From Cubamyces lactineus (taxonomy: Eukaryota > Basidiomycota > Agaricomycetes > Polyporales > Polyporaceae): a stretch of 64,000 nucleotides of DNA. This document shows positions 1 to 11,400 of the stretch, in pieces (within the stretch, counting starts at the first letter, position 1; every line of letters starts with the position of its first letter). The translations under genes and the position numbers were made by a program. The DNA is taken from assembly GCA_022376465.1 (NCBI GenBank), contig JACDTU010000006.1:1550001-1614000 (forward strand), read 5' to 3'. Under the pieces are notes generated by a model, which saw nothing but the letters and a program-made list of their open reading frames with translations, did no database searches and was not told the origin of the DNA.

Positions 1-2
1 AA

Positions 3-782
3 GACTCGCTAATCCTGGACGGCAAACGTCCCGGCCCCCGCGCGAAATACTTCGTTGAGAAGGCGCTGAAGCGCGAAGTGAGTTCGCCTCTAATTCACGG
101 TTGTTTACCCTTACTCACCGAAATTGTTAGCGTCTCGCGGCTCGAGTGAAACTCGTGCAAGAAAGGAACGGCAATGTCAAAGTTATCTTAACTTCATCGG
201 GGCTGAACTAGTATGTACGAGGCTACACTCTCGCCTTCAACGGTTCTGATCAACGCGTGTACACCTAGCTATCAGAACTTCGACATCTTTCATGTCATCG
301 ATCCCAATGGACCTAAGTTACGTCGCCTAACTGTGGCGGAGGTGAGCTGTCCTATGTGACTGGTCACGTGAAGTGTTCCTCACGATCAGCATGCAGCTGC
401 AACACGAGACATACCGTCTCAACAAAATCTTGGGCGAGCTGTTGGAAATTATCCGTTCGAAAGACGACAAGTACCGCGCTGTCTCTTCCTTTGAGGAGCT
501 CCCGGGCATTGTAAGTTGGTCACCATCTCGAGAAGTTAGGATATGCTCACGGTAAATTAGACCGCCAGTACCGTCAACAGGGTCAGGGCACTCGGCGAAG
601 AGGTACGCAAATCATTCAAACTGGTCTACGTACATCAGCCTCGCTCACGCTAGACATCACAGTATACGACGCTGTCCTCCACCCTGGCAGAACACACCAC
701 GTTTCAACGTACGCTGAGGGCTCAACCGCCTGCCCCTATCTACAACCCTGCTCCTACTCCCGTTCCCATCGTTGATTCCTGA
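3..782 (+). CDS. 3' part of an unknown multi-exon protein (5' end outside window)
   Basis: Four coding exons are well supported: 3-77, 397-510, 561-602 and 663-782 (stop TGA at 780-782). One more, roughly 212-341, has an uncertain acceptor. Donors are gtgagt, gtgagc, gtaagt and gtacgc, and frames join without stops. The readable protein has a segment starting LQLQHETYRLNKILGEL with charged heptad-like character that suggests a helix or coiled coil, followed by TASTVNRVRALGEE and a Pro-rich tail ending PIVDS. I do not recognise the family and see no catalytic motif or membrane segment. The first bases are already coding (frame DSLILDGKRPGPRAKYFVEK), so the gene starts left of the window. Confidence 0.6.
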
Positions 783-1222
783 GCACCCACATAGCGCAGT
801 CCTGTATTGGCGTTCAACTAATGTACTCGTCTCTTAAACTGAATGGATGATTATTGCTCGACACGATATAGCGGTCATGAGTGAGATATGCTACGGGAGT
901 AGCGCACGTCGTATAACGGTTTGGGCAGCATGGGAGGCCCGCTGGCGCGTGTTCGACATTAGGGCGGGGATGAACAAGGATCGCGCGGCGGGCTCCGGTG
1001 AGCTATATACCGCTCCGTCCAGGACGCACGGCTAGAACCGGACAAGCGGTACCTCCCGGTGCCATGCCTCAAGCTGTTGTTGTTGGCGGACATCGTCGCG
1101 CACGCCACAGTTGGCACTAGATAGCTTACGGAGCCAAGAAGTATATAGTCCAAAAGCGGGGGCGAGATACAGCATACATACACACAACGGGGAGAAGAGA
1201 ATCCATAAAAGTACAGGGGTGA
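783..1222. other. intergenic, no supported gene
   Basis: This 440-base stretch lies between two 3' ends: the plus gene ending at 782 and the minus gene ending at 1223. Only short overlapping frames without splice support are present, so I read it as a convergent intergenic region. Confidence 0.5.
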
Positions 1223-1702
1223 TCAAAGGCTCGAGGCAGGCTTAGACTGGTTCGAACTAGCTGGACAGGCAGAGATGAGCACGTCGCACGTATACCGGAA
1301 GTCGTCCGCTTACCAGCCTCATCCCGCTGGAGCTCACGGAACTTGGCGTGGTATGGGAGATAAGGGCGTACGACGTCTTCGCCCAGATGGCTGACGAGCA
1401 ATTCTTCGAGTTGTTGCGCACGATTATGAGCTAGGTACCATAGCGAACGATACGCCTGTATCTGGACGGCATCACTGCAGGACGAATCGCCGTATAACGC
1501 CTGCTTGTGTAGTGTGAGTTCTTCGGTAAGGTCATGGAGTTCTAGAGTATCCGTCAGTACTGAGATATCAAACTGTGGGACCTCGCATACTCTTCCGTAG
1601 TTTGGTCACGCGCCGTCGTACATGTTCAGAGGGCGAGTAATGGCAATGACGATGATTGCAGCCCGTATGGAGGGTGCACAACCGGCGGCGATCTGGGAAC
1701 AT
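1223..1702 (-). CDS. small spliced hypothetical protein, 125 aa
   Basis: Three minus-strand exons (1622-1702, 1314-1572, 1223-1260) join in phase across introns of 49 and 53 nt with gt...ag ends and give 125 aa. The start is the ATG at 1702, the first in frame before a His/Cys-rich N-terminus (CTLHTGCNHRHCHYSPSEH). That stretch could bind metal but is too short to name. The rest is a charged helical segment with Glu/Leu repeats (LHDLTEELTLHKQ, then AQQLEELLVSHLGED). I do not recognise the family. The exon lengths (81, 259, 38) sum to a multiple of three, which supports the model. The exact first exon remains the weakest part. Confidence 0.45.
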
Positions 1703-2484
1703 ACGATGATCAGCTACGACCGCAATACCCTAGAGAATTTGACTGACGTAGTGTGCGATGGTTACGATGAGACATATCCGGAACGCTGTGTTGTAGGGGA
1801 GGAAGGGCTGGGTCTGTTATACTGGAGTTGGGGAGGTGGTTGGGAGCGTAGAGGCCTGCAGCGAGGGAAAGGGAGGGCAAGGGAGGGCAGGGGGTGTTCC
1901 CTGATTACCGTGCGAACTGCCTCATCCCGCGACCGAACTTGACGCCATGTAGCGCGCAGTCGCGCTGCTCTGAATCTTCAAGGCAGGTGAAGGTACGCAG
2001 CTGCAATGGAAGTAGCTGCGTGAGCGAACGTTGTGTGATGCCGTATTCTCTGCTCGATTGACCGTCATCCTAGTCAATAGCTTGACGTCGTTTCAGAAGT
2101 CGTCGAGGAGTATGCACTCGAATCTCGATTTGTCTCCCCTAGGCAGACGATGAATGTGTACCACATACACGTCTGCTTTCAAACGCGCTCACCTTACTGG
2201 AGGGTCCCACATCAGAGATGCCGAGTGATCCGATGCTACCATAAACAGCGACTGCCCGATTGAGAGATACCCTATATGGCAACTTCTAAATAGGGCTTAG
2301 CGCCATTCCGGTTCTGCTGCAACCGCTCGATGCTGAGATGCTGAGAGCTCTGCGCTCCTGCCAGGCTGCCACTACTATATGCTACTTAGCGTCCACCTCT
2401 AGGATTTCGCTATGCCTTTCGATGGGCCGATGAAGCCTCTGCAGTGGGCTTAGCCTCTCTCAGGACGAACCACGCCCGTTGTAG
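1703..2484. other. gene-poor stretch between divergent genes
   Basis: No exon with splice support was found. It would contain the promoter of the minus gene at 1223-1702 and the unplaced 5' exon(s) of the plus gene at 2485-3042. A G-rich tract (runs of gggaggg type) lies at about 1848-1893. Confidence 0.35.
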
Positions 2485-3042
2485 GCATCTGCTGCTCAGC
2501 CCTTCATTGGGCGGTTCCCTACCTCTACTCCTGGTCGAAACCCTTCGTCATCCGTATCCTTGGAAGCTGCGAGTTCAACTTACCATCGAGACGTGTGGGC
2601 TCTACCGACGCAGGACTTGTACTTCCGAAGCAAGGATGAACCCTACCTGTCTGCGACCACCAGCTCTCCGTCCCCCACTGCCAGCCGGCCCTCCTTTACG
2701 TCGCCAACCCTCACACCATGCTCGCCTGTTCAATCATTCGCGCCGAGTACTGTCTTCAATCAGACAATCCTCGCGACGGGTCACTCTGCAGAAACTAATC
2801 CATATAGCTATCCCATGACGCCGTTACATCCCCGACGTCTCTCTACTGTGTTGAACATCCACCGTCATTCCCCGTTACCCTTAGTTCCCTCCGTGTACCC
2901 CCAGGCTCCACTACTGCGCCCTTGTAAGCGCAAACACGACGAAAACGATCCGATGCTGTACTCCACGCCACCGCCCCCGTCCCGACCACGCAAATATCAC
3001 ACCTCTCAGGATAAGCTAAGTATTGTACTTGCTTTCCTTTAG
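2485..3042 (+). CDS. Pro/Ser/Thr-rich disordered protein, 3' exon
   Basis: An open frame of 186 codons follows a good acceptor (cccgttgtag at 2475-2484) and ends at TAG 3040-3042. It begins ASAAQPFIGRFPTSTPGRN and is rich in Ser, Pro and Thr, with a basic stretch RPCKRKHDENDP near the C-terminus that could be a nuclear localisation signal. No domain is recognised. The upstream exon and start codon are not resolved: an ATG at 2412 opens a short frame, but joining it through the visible gt leads into another frame that looks less protein-like. The end of the frame, with ctaag followed by tttag, also resembles a branch point plus acceptor, so the stop may instead lie within an intron. Confidence 0.4.
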   Translation, partial: ASAAQPFIGRFPTSTPGRNPSSSVSLEAASSTYHRDVWALPTQDLYFRSKDEPYLSATTSSPSPTASRPSFTSPTLTPCSPVQSFAPSTVFNQTILATGHSAETNPYSYPMTPLHPRRLSTVLNIHRHSPLPLVPSVYPQAPLLRPCKRKHDENDPMLYSTPPPPSRPRKYHTSQDKLSIVLAFL

Positions 3043-3317
3043 TCATGAGGGGGGTAGCCTAGTTCATCAAGGATAATCCGGCGGCATAGGGCTTGCTCAT
3101 CGGAAGAGCTAAATGTATAGTAGGCTCTCTGATCTGGCTGAGAAGTGTCGTCCATTAGAGGGGCATAGTGCAATGTAGCAGACAATGTAGCTGAGTAGTA
3201 TGAATTCGAAGTTCTCCAGTACATCGACGCGACGTGAAGTAGGCGCCGGTGTATAGATCTTGACGCGTCGTCGGAGATCAACTTGCGGCTGACAAATTCG
3301 AAAACCAGAGGCTCGTA
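3039..3317 (-). CDS. hypothetical protein, 3' exon
   Basis: Minus-strand exon following an acceptor (ccgccctgtag) at 3318. It encodes about 92 aa starting YEPLVFEFVSRKLISDD and ending ILDELGYPPHD, with stop TAA at 3039-3041. Composition is protein-like (acidic C-terminus, aromatic residues), but no family is recognised. A short exon with an ATG and a gtgagt donor lies upstream near 3403-3412, but its phase would switch to a different frame, so the 5' structure is open. The stop codon overlaps that of the convergent plus gene. Confidence 0.35.
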   Translation of the reverse strand, partial: YEPLVFEFVSRKLISDDASRSIHRRLLHVASMYWRTSNSYYSATLSATLHYAPLMDDTSQPDQRAYYTFSSSDEQALCRRIILDELGYPPHD

Positions 3318-3444
3318 CTACAGGGCGGCAAATGCAAGCAGACTAAATCTCGATACTTCGACCTGTTCAAGCTGGTCACGGCGCCTTCGAATCTAGCTCA
3401 CTCACGTCGTGACATTGTGACAGCTTGTAACGTGTAACAGTGCA

Positions 3445-5150
3445 ATGGTGGGCTCTTCGGGCCCTCCTGCATCCTCGCGTCAACCGGTAACGGTTCATAT
3501 GCGCGAAGCCATCATCCTCGTCCAGGCCTATAGCTCTTGTCCTCTGTACTACCCTTCTTGGGCCCCTGGAAATTTACGGGCATGAAGTATCGGCAAGTCA
3601 GAACCTTTTCTGGGACGCATACGCAAGGCATTACCCAAGTCTCGTTCTCCTTTGATGGGGTGCTACTCGCGAGCTCTGACCTCAGCGGGAAAATGTGTAT
3701 ATGGCACTCTGAAAGCGGTGATCTCCTACACGTCTATGCCGCCGGAACATCTGTCCTCTCTCTGAAATGGCTGGACTCGGTTACAATTATGTGCGGATTG
3801 GCGGACGGCACAATTGTCAGGCTAGGTTTCGGTGAAGTAGGCCAAACACTGTTCCTAGAGCTCGTATATGAACGTTTACGCTAATCTATACGAGATTACA
3901 GAAGGAGGTTCACGTTGACGGAAAATGGTGTCATGCCTACCCTGTCGAACATCTAGCCGTTAGCGGAGGCATGCTCGCGTCCGGGGCACATAATGAAGTA
4001 TTTGTTTGGGATATCTCCCAAGGCGAGTGTAGTCCGTTTGCGCTCAGAAAGGTACTCATCACTCTCTAGATGGCAGCTTGCTTTCTCTGCGGAAGGAGCT
4101 GGAACAGCCCACAGCCTCGGATGACGAAGAAGTATTAGTCACCGGGCTGCATTGGGGAATGAATCATGGCCGTTGGCGGACCCTTGACATACTCCTGATA
4201 ACGTACATGTCCCAGGGCGTATTGTGAGTACTGCTGACCTCTTGCAAGCGCTGTCAATGATTCTTGATCCCACAGCGTTTACAACGCTCAAGACTGGTCT
4301 ATACTACGGCAATTTAGTGACCCTGATTCGGGCTTCATGTGAGTATCGTGTTCGTGTCCACGGTATTCCGATACTGACACAAATAACAGGGCAAGCTCTA
4401 GCCTCTCACCGGATGGATCCAATATAGCGGTTGCAAATATGGTCAACGGGTTCGATGTCTACGACTTAGATACGGGTGCTGTGGTGCTTTCCCTTTTCCA
4501 CAAGGTCGGGAAGGAGTATCCCGTGCCTGTTCAGTACGTTCACGGCGGGAATGCCATCTTGGGCGGCAGTACTGTTGGTATGTTAGACCTCTGGTACGTC
4601 GAGGGCACACTATCGCGGAAGATGCAAACGCTCTCTGTGCCAGGTATGTGTTGAGAGAGTCCTCGATTCATCGTTCTAATGTTTGTCATGTCTAGGTGGA
4701 AAACGGGTCTCGGCGATAGCGGTGCGTGTATGTTGCACTCCCACAGAAACTTTTTGACCCATTCTCCAATGACAGGCCCATTATAACACGGAATGTGATC
4801 AATTTCTTATTGCTGCCGGCGTCATAAGCGACCATCCTGAATCCCCCGTTACACTCTGGAAGGCAGAAGAAGGTCGTTCACGAGGTGAGAGCTTGTTACG
4901 AGCTATAGGAGCTGATGCCTCATCTCACTAATCTTCTCTCCAGCAATCAGCTCGTCGGTAGAACCCATCCCGGCTACTAACACGGTCACTGTACGTATCC
5001 AACGCCGCCCGCTGAACGCTTCACTATACGATCTCACTCTCTACGCGCTAGACATCGTCCATCCTGTCTAAAGTCATGACTGTTCTTATAGCCTGTGCAG
5101 CTGGTGTCACAGCGTACATCTTCACCGAGCGTACTCGTGACGGCTGGTAA
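3445..5150 (+). CDS. WD40-repeat protein with C-terminal transmembrane anchor, 415 aa
   Basis: Ten exons (3445-3486, 3534-3863, 3902-4051, 4096-4223, 4276-4338, 4390-4643, 4696-4721, 4776-4884, 4944-4990, 5052-5150) splice in phase to 416 codons including stop. WD40-like blades are visible: the stretch QVSFSFDGVLLASSDLSGK followed by MCIWHSESGDLLH; GGMLASGAHNEVFVWD; SLSPDGSNIAVANMVNGFDVYD; NAILGGSTVGMLDLWY. The last exon encodes a hydrophobic helix (VMTVLIACAAGVTAYIF) followed by TERTRDGW, which looks like a tail anchor leaving the propeller in the cytosol. WD40 proteins act as interaction platforms; the partner here is unknown. The start ATG at 3445 is the only one joining the first WD blade in frame. 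Confidence 0.75.
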
Positions 5151-5706
5151 TGTACTCAGGATATGCGCTCTACGATGTCTACTGTGTACCTGTACCTCAG
5201 GACGCTCCATAGCTTAACCGCCCAATGCCCTATCGAGATCTGATGTTTGTTGATGTTTACACGTCTTTCTTGCTCCTCCGGCTCCCCTGCCACGTCCCTT
5301 GTGCTTTCGTCCTCGAGTGCGCTGTAATGAGCTTTTGTCTGGCCTCGCTACGGGTCGTCTCTGGGTACGGCCTGTAGCTCTCAATGACTCTCGACGTCTC
5401 CCAACGCGTTGTGATCCATTGCTAGTTTCTCTCACCACTTCGGTAGGACTCCTTTCGTCTCGCGCAGCTACCAAAACAGCGTCTCGAATGCCACCTCTAT
5501 GCCGACAAACAGCGCGATTCAGGTTTAGCGCTACCGCCGCCATAGTAGCCGACACCACCACTCAAGTCGATGTCCGAGTCCCTTCGCCCCCTTGGTATGT
5601 TCGGAGCGTGCCAACCATAACACGACGATTCAGACGTCGGGCTGCCCGTCTCAGGTATTCTTGCATAGCTTACCTTCGGCATGGGCTAACAATGTGCGCT
5701 GGACAG
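5151..5706. other. 5' region of the following gene, exon structure unresolved
   Basis: Several frames are open and the GC content is coding-like, but no unique chain of donors and acceptors could be chosen. A stretch in the third frame (SIASFSHHFGRTPF...) ends at a candidate donor. An Arg-rich frame joins the next exon at a gtattc donor. The first exons of the gene at 5707 probably lie here. Confidence 0.35.
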
Positions 5707-6605
5707 TGGCGCAAATTCTCATCGGGAGCGTCAGCAGGAGACGGATATCGGCTCGGTTGATGACACTGACAGCGAGAACGAAGATGTACCTTCTCGAGCT
5801 ACAACGCCTGCAGGTGACGGACGCCGGTTGCCACCCGATGGCGACGGCTCAGGACTCCCCTCCCAGTCTGATGCCCCTGCCGATGCACAAGTACAATCAG
5901 GCTCGTCGATGCGCAAAGGCAAAGGTCGCCAAATCATTGCTCGACACCCCTCCACGACATCGAACATTTCTGGCGAAGAAACTTCTGGCTCTTCTTCTCG
6001 CCGCGGCTCTGCGCGTACCAGTCGTGCAGCGTCCCGTGGCCCATCCTACAGTGTCCCCCCGCCGTCGTCCCATGAGACTGCGATCTGGACTCGTTATGGC
6101 GTACAGGTGAGTGTCACATGGTAATGGGTGCTGATCGGCATGCTAATGTACTACAGAACGGACGGCCTGTCTTCATGAGACAGCATCACAAATCTTCTAC
6201 GAAGGACCAGGATTGCATAACCTGGTGGTGGCAATGCTTCTCCCGTATGCCCCTCTCAGAGCCGCCGGAACTTGGTGATCACACCGACCTTGCCATCGGC
6301 GATGTGTTCTGCAACCACATCATTGGTGTAGCTGCACCTCGACTCTGGGTCTGTAGTGCGATAGAAGGCGGCCACGCTACGTGGAATACCATTGCGGAGG
6401 GTGATATCCGCGAGGACGGCAGGCGACTTTATGTCACTCCGAAGAAGGGATGGCCCTCGTGGGTCACGGGAGATTGGTGCATCAAGCAGATACTGCTGAA
6501 GCAGCAGTCCGCCGGTGGTCAGTGTTGCGACGTATGTCTTATGCATCCCACTCACCTAAGTTTCTTCAGGGACTCCTGCAGCATCATAATTGGGCGCTGA
6601 GGACT
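5707..6605 (+). CDS. unknown protein with acidic/Ser-rich linker and Trp-rich domain (partial model)
   Basis: Two exons are well supported: 5707-6106 (donor gtgagt) and 6157-6531 (donor gtatgt). A third starts at 6570, with its end unresolved. The first encodes a disordered, phospho-site-like region (GSVDDTDSENEDVPSRATT, then a Ser-Arg stretch SSSRRGSARTSRAASRG). The second encodes a compact-looking part with many Trp and Cys residues (CITWWWQCFSRMP, GDHTDLAIGDVFCNHIIGV, KKGWPSWVTGDWCIKQILL). I do not recognise the fold. Start and stop are not settled, and the third exon stays open into the next gene, so a further donor must exist before 6939. Confidence 0.45.
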
Positions 6606-6938
6606 GGTGTTGGATTTTGTAGGCTTCTGTGTGGTGTAGTCATGCGCATGCCTCACTGCGTCATCTGTTGTGGAAACCGGCTCGAATGTGAACATAGTGT
6701 CAACCTCATCGGTTCCACCTCTAGTCTTGCCAGCGATGGCGCCCGTAAGCCTGTAAGCGACATGATAGTAAGCGGACGGCCGGGGCCTCGCGCACACGAC
6801 ATGGCCCGCGATGGCCGAGTGGCACAAGCGTCGTGGCTGATAACTTGCACATCCTCGGCTTGTTTGTCCATCCCCCCTCTTCTCATCCACATCCCCAACA
6901 CGCACTCCATCCCGCTGAACTCCACAAATCCTTCCCAG
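6606..6938. other. spacer upstream of the SUN gene
   Basis: Probable end or 3' UTR of the preceding gene plus the promoter of the SUN-domain gene. CT-rich sequence (ccatcccccctcttctcatcc) lies 60-80 bases before the SUN start, as is common at fungal transcription starts. No separate gene is supported. Confidence 0.4.
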
Positions 6939-7947
6939 ATGACGCGCGAACCGAGCAGGGATCCGTTCGATCCGTCTAGGTTCGATTTTGAAGACTCTCC
7001 GAACGTGCAAAGTAAGTCTCTGACATTGTTCTACCACATTTTGTGTAGTGCACCCTTGACACATTGCTGTAGATCGTCGTCAAGTCCATTTTGGCCCAGC
7101 CGTATTCCTGCGAGACACTCCTCTTCTCGTGAAACCCGCTACTATCGCACCAGAACGCCCGGGACCTCGAGGGTTCCTGCGCCGCGCCACTCCGCGCCCT
7201 CTCGTCTTCACTCAGCAGTGGCTGTGGTGCAGCGCGATTGCCGCGCTCCTGGCCCTCCTCTTCGTATTGCCGCCGGCCAATTCTATCTTCAGCCCTATGA
7301 TGGATCGGCGTGTTGGTCAACCCGTTCACGAGCATGTCGAGCAGGCCATCCGGATCGCGCTGGAGAGCACCACACAGCGGCGTAACTTCGCGCTTGTTCG
7401 GGACGGCGCGCGCATCGTACCTCAACTTACCGCAACCGGCAACATGTCCCTCCTCATGCCTGCTGACGGTGCTGTCGAGAAGGCGATCCAGGACCCGCTG
7501 CGCCTCCGCCCAACCTGCTGGCCCTTCCTGGGAGACAGGGGCCAGATTGGAATTCGCCTGTCTCAGAAGATCATTCCCACCTATATTGCCCTCGACTTCG
7601 CCCGTCCGACTGTGTCAACGTCTTATGCACCCCAGCAAGTCGTTCTATGGGGCGTAGTAGACGGGGGTGCGAATCAGCTCATATTTGACAAGGGTCTTCG
7701 CGAGTATCGGGATGCCACCGCCTACCTCGGAGCTGGGCCTAGGGAATCTCTCGGATTCACGTTCCTCGCGCTGGCGGACGTCGAATACGACCCTTCGTTG
7801 GCGTTCCCGTTGCAAACGTACCACGTCAAGAGCGCCGTCATTGATTCCGGGATGGTTTTCGGCATTGTCGTCGTTGAGATTCGGGGTAATTGGGGCGGTG
7901 GACGCACATCCGTTTGTGGCCTGCGCATTCATGGCCAGGTTGCTTAG
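6939..7947 (+). CDS. SUN-domain (Sad1/UNC-84) inner nuclear membrane protein, 315 aa
   Basis: Two exons (6939-7011 and 7073-7947) with a 61-nt intron (gtaagt...gctgtag) give 316 codons. Order of parts: a short N-terminus (residues 1 to about 75) rich in Arg/Pro, one transmembrane helix around residues 76-96 (WCSAIAALLALLFVLPPA), a short stem, then a C-terminal SUN domain. SUN hallmarks include GDRGQIGIRLSQKIIPTYIAL near the domain start and VVVEIRGNWGGGRTSVCGL at the end. Family knowledge: SUN proteins reach into the perinuclear space and bind KASH peptides to form LINC bridges from nuclear envelope to cytoskeleton and spindle pole body. At 315 aa it is short compared with fission yeast Sad1, because the nucleoplasmic part is brief. 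Confidence 0.88.
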
Positions 7948-8497
7948 TGCATGTGCGTTGAGTCATGCTCTGGGTTTTGTCAGTCGCGGTCACTTACACT
8001 CCTATAGCGTCGTGTCGAGCGGTCGCGGGAAGGGGAGGAAGGTGATCAGGGGAGGTTAGACAGAGCCGGATGACGAGAAGAGGAGGGGCGTGGAACCAGT
8101 CGTATTGGAATTCTAGGTACATATCGAGCTCCTGTCGAGCAGTATGGCCCTCGACATCAGCTAGGTCTAGTTCTGTTCTCTACCTGAATGTATTGGAACT
8201 CCATTGCGGACTCGAGCGCGCGCGGGGGCAGTCTCAGTGACTTCGAGGCGAGTGTGAGCTTGAGCAAGCGCCATTTCGGGCTTCCGGTCCGAATAGGGCG
8301 TGTAGAAGCGCCCTCAGAGAAGGCGCGTATGAACAAAGCATTACTCCCCTCCTCTACCCGAGACTACCTCTGCACTCTAGGACGACGCACGCGCGACATC
8401 ACAAAGGTCTTAGTTCGAAAGGACATGGGGAATTCAAACACTTGTGCTATGTCTCTCTGCTTCTGTAGGACTCCCCGAAGCTCTCTGTCCTACTGCC
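7948..8497. other. intergenic, no supported gene
   Basis: 550 bases between the SUN stop and the next start. It would hold the SUN 3' UTR and the promoter of the gene at 8498. A plus frame is open over 8188-8547 but lacks protein-like composition and overlaps the real start in another frame. Confidence 0.45.
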
Positions 8498-11400
8498 ATG
8501 GCCACCACCCAGCACAGCTCCTCCGAGCCATCGCGCGATTTGTCTGAACCTGTAGACCCAGATTTAGGAGAACTTGAAGGCGACAAGCGGTCAGACGTAT
8601 CAAGCTCCAGCGACGGGGGGAGTCCTACTCCTCAACCAGTACCATCTCCTTCCCTAGCAAGTTCGCGACCCGTAACGCCGGAATATAGCCTTGAGGAGGA
8701 TCCTGCAACAACAACACCTCGGACACCCCAAAACCCAGTCAAAAGGGTCAAATTCGGGAGATTCATTGAATCAGAACCTCAACCGTCTTCGTCCATAGCT
8801 GGCAGAAAGCGCAACAACGACTCCGCTCAGCAACAGTTCGAGAACGAGAAGTCTGCTAAAGTCGATGCACAGGTGAATGCGCTCGATATTCATGCAATAG
8901 CGTCTGCCGCATCTGACGTCCCTACAGAGCTTCGCACCCCACCTCACCCCGAAGAAGGTTTTACGGAACCCTCGACTTACCAAGTCCGACCAATTTGCCT
9001 TCAGATGGTCGCTACAGCCCGACTCGGAAGAACCCCCGCTGTCTCGAAAGGTCAGTATCCAATAGTTACCCGCCAACCTTCATGAAATGTACTCTACGAA
9101 ACTCATGATGCGCGTCTTCAGGCCAAAGGGAAAATGCCGCTTTCGAGTACTTCCGCCAGCGCTGACGAGGCGGACAATGTGAAACGAGGAGCTCCGAGTC
9201 CGAGCCGCAATCGTCGCAAGGTCCACGCTACAGAGATATCTGCCCAGCAGCCCCAGCAGCCTCGCGTCCACTCTTGGCCGCCACAGGCTCAACCTCAGTC
9301 GCCACAGCCGCCACAGGCTCAACCTCAGCCGCCACAGGCTCAACCTCAGCCGCCACAGGCTCAACCTCAGCCGCCACAGGCTCAACCTCAGCCGCCACAG
9401 GCTCAACCTCAGCCACGGTACCCTCAACCTCAACCGCCGTATGCTCAGCCCCAGCCACAGTACGCGCAACCTCAACAGCTCTACGCTCAACCTCAGCCGC
9501 AGGCCCACGCTCCGCTGCCGTACGCGCACCCTCAGCAGCAATACGCTCAACCTCAGCCTCCGCAGGCCCCCGCTCCGCCGCTGTACGCGCCGCCCTACGC
9601 GCAGCTTCAGCCGTATGCTCCACAGCAACAATCTTACGCTCATCCTGTACCGTACAATCACGCAGATGCATACGCTCTCCCGGAGCCTTACGCCCATGCC
9701 GAGAGATTTGCTCGCCCTGGACCGTACCAGCCTGGCCTTCCATACGTGCCGCCACCGTATGCGGCCCCGCCGCAAGACGGCCGATATCCCTACATACCAC
9801 CTCCCGCCCAAGAACCACTTACTGGTCCGGGGATGCCCGGGGCGGGTGTCCAACTGGTCGTTAACAACGGACACCCGAATGCATTCAACATTCGTTCCCA
9901 GCAACAGGTAAATAACTGCGCTTTTGGGCCTAGGACCTATCCCACTAATGTCTTCGAAGCATGACAATCCGGCCAATAGGAAGAGTAGAAATCACGCCCC
10001 GCTGGCCCCATTCCCCTTGGCCGACAATGTGAGCACTTTCACTATTCTAATACGATTATCACTTACGCCGCTGTCTAGGACGACGACATGGAGGGTTTCC
10101 AGCAGTCTCCCGGCGAAGATGAATCTCCGACAGCGAACGCTGAAGAACCCATGGAGGAGGATCTTGATCACGAACCGTGGAATGGGATCAGTGAACGAGA
10201 GTGCGCGATGGACATGCGCCGCGGTAGTCGGGGCGACAGCCCCTCAATCCATGTAGACGATCATACTGACGAGGACGTGCTCAATGTAGAGCAGCTGATC
10301 GGTGAAGCAACAGCCATGAATCAAGAAATGCACGAGAACGAAGCAGCGATCGACCACGCCGATGAAGCAGCAGTGCTCTCCGATCATCAGGTACGTCTAG
10401 TACCCGGCAGCTTGACTTGACCAGTATTCTGAGCGGCCCAACCTTCGTATGAATCCCCAGCAGCACCGTGCTGACCGTCACGTCGCCCGACGACCTGCAC
10501 CTCGTCCAGGGCCCAGTACTCAGGTGCGTCTTCGTGGCTCGTTGTCCGGGAAGATCTTTGTAGCTAGCCTCACACAATCTCAGAGCAACCGGGGGTCTCA
10601 AGGAGTCCCTAGTAACTTCGCTGTGATGCTGCTTGACAGGATGCAACAGCTGAACGACTCGATGCAGGAGCGAGATCTACAGAACCGAGAGTTCCAGTAA
10701 GTCATTCCAATGACTCAATCCTCTGGACTTATTCACATATCACGTTTAAGGAATTTGATCCTCGGGAGCGTCAAGAAGCTCGAACGCAAAATCAGTGAGG
10801 TCCAGTATACCGCCCCGGTACTAGCTCGACGCCACGCTAGGTCCTTGTCCAGCCGGCAACGCCCACCACGAGGCATGTCCTCTAGGGTCGTGTTGGATCC
10901 CTCGGTTGCCACATCGTCCTCTACGTCTGCGACGGATAAGGCAAAGCTGGCGCTGCTCGAGAAGCGGCATCTAACTAAACTTCAGGTAAGTCAGCTTTCC
11001 GATATCTCATCGCATAGTATCTGAAGTTGCTACAGAAAGTTGTTCGTGATCACCTTCATACGCTCCTGCGCTTTGAAGCGAAGGACTACAAAGCTATGGC
11101 ACAACTACACCCTCCTCTCACAGACGCCGAGATTGAAGAGTACAAGAATGACTCGGCCCCCGACTACTTCGCGCGGCGGGAGTTCCGCGTCGACTTCATG
11201 CGGCCGTGGGCCGGGTTCGATTTCAATATCGAGGCGCGCGATTACTTTGTGCGCCATCTACTGCGCGACTTCAAAGGAGGCGGATACAAGAACGCTGGCG
11301 TCCCCGAGCGGTATATCACCTACGAACACATCGGCGCGGCACTCGATACATACATGGAGACATGTCGATCTCAGTACCGCAAGGTAGTCTTGCCTCAGGA

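Noticed and set aside
6800..6870. tRNA-Ser-like A-box gatggccgagtggcacaagc
   Set aside because: Only the A-box string is present. No T arm, acceptor pairing or B-box within 90 bases.
9080..9976. 298-codon minus frame (repeats of SLWRLRL) opposite the PPQAQPQ region
   Set aside because: Antisense shadow of the perfect coding repeat; the plus frame has proper splice sites and matches the neighbouring exons.
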